Part shown: piece after piece, positions 5,456 through 6,165 of the stretch
How positions within the stretch are numbered: position 1 is the first letter of the stretch
Layout: each line of letters begins with the position of its first letter
NCBI GenBank assembly: GCA_946482045.1
Contig: CAMLPZ010000257.1
Span: 1 to 6,165, forward strand
DNA: 6,165 nucleotides
Reading direction: 5' to 3'
DNA from: an uncultured Asticcacaulis sp.
GTDB lineage: Bacteria > Pseudomonadota > Alphaproteobacteria > Caulobacterales > Caulobacteraceae
Program-made: the position numbers and the translations under genes
Notes under the pieces: generated by a model
Databases searched by the model: none
What the model was told of the DNA's origin: nothing
The model's input: only the letters and a program-made list of their open reading frames with translations

Positions 5456-6000
5456 GACTTACTCAGTTCGCGCTGGATCGATGCTTGCAGGCGCGGATCG
5501 GAAGCTTCGACGTCCGGTGCGAAGCGTTCGACGACTTCGCCCGAACGGCTGACCAGGAACTTTTCGAAGTTCCACAGCACTTCGCCTTCGGGGCTTACGG
5601 GGATGCCGAACTTGATCAGGCGTTCGCGCATCGGGCCGGCGCTGACGGCTTCCGGCTGGGCCTTGGTCAGGATGTCGTAGAGTGGATGCTTGACGGCGCC
5701 AACGACGCTGATCTTGGCGAACAGTGGGAAGGTGACATCGTACTGAGTCTGGCAGAAGGTGGCGATGTCGGCCTCGGTGCCCGGCTCCTGTTCCAGGAAG
5801 TTGTTGGCCGGAAAGCCGAGAATCTCCAGCCCGTCGCCGTGCTTTTCGCGATAGAGCGCTTCAAGGCCTTCATATTGCGGTGTCAAGCCGCACTTCGAAG
5901 CGACATTGACGATAAGCAGAACCTTGCCTTTGAAGGGGGCGAGCGTTGTATGGCTGCCGTCGATGCGGCGCAGCGGGATGTCGAAAAGCGTATCGGCCAT
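5452..6000 (-). CDS. gpx: Glutathione peroxidase family protein (probably thioredoxin-dependent 2-Cys type)
   Basis: A 182-residue thioredoxin-fold peroxidase that reduces hydrogen peroxide and lipid hydroperoxides. Peroxidatic Cys37 is in VNVASKCGLTPQY, with Trp143-Asn144 in LWNFEKFLV completing much of the active site. Cys83 in IATFCQTQYDVTFP is at the position of the resolving cysteine of yeast Gpx3-type enzymes, which suggests recycling by thioredoxin rather than glutathione. The usual FPCNQF motif reads FPANNF (63-68): the middle cysteine is lost and the catalytic Gln position holds Asn67. There is no signal peptide, so it is cytosolic. The start at 6000 has AGAGGA (complement of 6005-6010) four bases upstream. 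It is first in a two-gene unit with the FMN reductase (4-nt overlap) and 48 nt downstream of another minus-strand gene, so the unit may be longer. Confidence 0.95.
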   Translation of the reverse strand: MADTLFDIPLRRIDGSHTTLAPFKGKVLLIVNVASKCGLTPQYEGLEALYREKHGDGLEILGFPANNFLEQEPGTEADIATFCQTQYDVTFPLFAKISVVGAVKHPLYDILTKAQPEAVSAGPMRERLIKFGIPVSPEGEVLWNFEKFLVSRSGEVVERFAPDVEASDPRLQASIQRELSKS

Positions 6001-6048
6001 GGAATCCTCTGATCTATTGTCCCCTGTTTAGACCGAAACGGCGAACCG

Positions 6049-6165
6049 TCAAACGGCTTCGAGCATCTTGCCGAGGCCGATGACCGTGCTGAGGGCACGC
6101 GTCGTGCCGATACCCAGCCGCTTCCTGGTCAGCGCGCCGGTGACTTTGGAAGCGCTGACCTTGCC
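6049..6165 (-). CDS. C-terminal end of an unidentified protein (partial, runs off the window)
   Basis: The minus strand is open from the window edge to a TGA at 6049-6051 and encodes the last 38 residues of a protein. It starts GKVSASKVTGALTRK and ends LGKMLEAV. Nearly every codon ends in G or C, as in the neighbouring genes, and no other frame here looks as coding-like. The segment is basic and Gly/Thr-rich in its first half and looks like an alpha-helical tail at the end. I do not recognise the family. It ends 48 nt before the glutathione peroxidase start on the same strand, so the two may be co-transcribed. Confidence 0.65.
   Translation of the reverse strand, partial: GKVSASKVTGALTRKRLGIGTTRALSTVIGLGKMLEAV

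Noticed and set aside
5485..6012. Plus-strand open frame of 175 codons opposite the glutathione peroxidase.
   Set aside because: The minus strand encodes a complete, well-conserved peroxidase, so the plus frame is a codon-usage shadow.
1..6165. CRISPR array, transposase, integrase, toxin-antitoxin or defence-system genes.
   Set aside because: No regularly spaced direct repeats and no reading frames resembling those families. All sizeable coding frames are accounted for by housekeeping, redox or envelope-type proteins.

Overview
The window is about 6.2 kb of GC-rich chromosomal DNA with strong G/C preference at third codon positions. It probably comes from an alphaproteobacterium, and I would guess Caulobacterales (Caulobacter, Asticcacaulis or Brevundimonas type). 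Three things point there: a bactofilin, a palindrome at 3949-3992 of the 'CCGGAAAA...TTTTCCGG' kind that I recall from alphaproteobacterial genomes, and a long G/C-rich inverted repeat between convergent genes. The lineage is inferred from recall and was not computed.

Layout. (1) 1-165: the 3' end of a tRNA, most likely initiator tRNA-fMet, then a stem-loop that can terminate both the tRNA and the gene converging on it. (2) 166-1407, minus strand: an HxlR-family regulator followed 54 nt downstream by a YafJ-type class II glutamine amidotransferase. (3) 1408-1527: a 120-nt divergent promoter region with several overlapping palindromes. (4) 1528-2361, plus strand: an NmrA/QOR2-type NAD(P)-binding protein, giving the same divergent arrangement as ytfH/ytfG (qorB) of E. 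coli. (5) 2488-4757, plus strand: a minimal bactofilin, a soluble two-HKD phospholipase D/cardiolipin-synthase-like protein, and an endonuclease/exonuclease/phosphatase (EEP) protein. A compact 44-nt palindromic repeat separates the last two. (6) 4761-4899: a nested inverted repeat of about 140 nt between convergent genes. (7) 4904-6000, minus strand: glutathione peroxidase and a NADPH-dependent FMN reductase that overlap by ATGA. (8) 6049-6165, minus strand: the last 38 codons of an unidentified gene.

How the genes may work together. The two outer blocks share a redox theme. The HxlR regulator (with the conserved N-terminal Cys-Pro) and the NmrA/QOR2-like protein suggest a quinone- or electrophile-responsive switch. 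The Gpx-FMN reductase pair suggests peroxide and quinone detoxification in one translationally coupled operon. The central block is an envelope-themed group (cytoskeletal polymer, phospholipid-modifying enzyme, metal-dependent phosphoesterase) whose joint function is inference only.

I found no CRISPR array, transposase, phage gene, toxin-antitoxin pair or clearly new defence system. The items most worth a second look are the two palindromic repeats, the divergent operator region, and the bactofilin-PLD-EEP cluster. No gene-free stretch exceeds 300 nt; the longest (4758-4903) is almost entirely the large inverted repeat.
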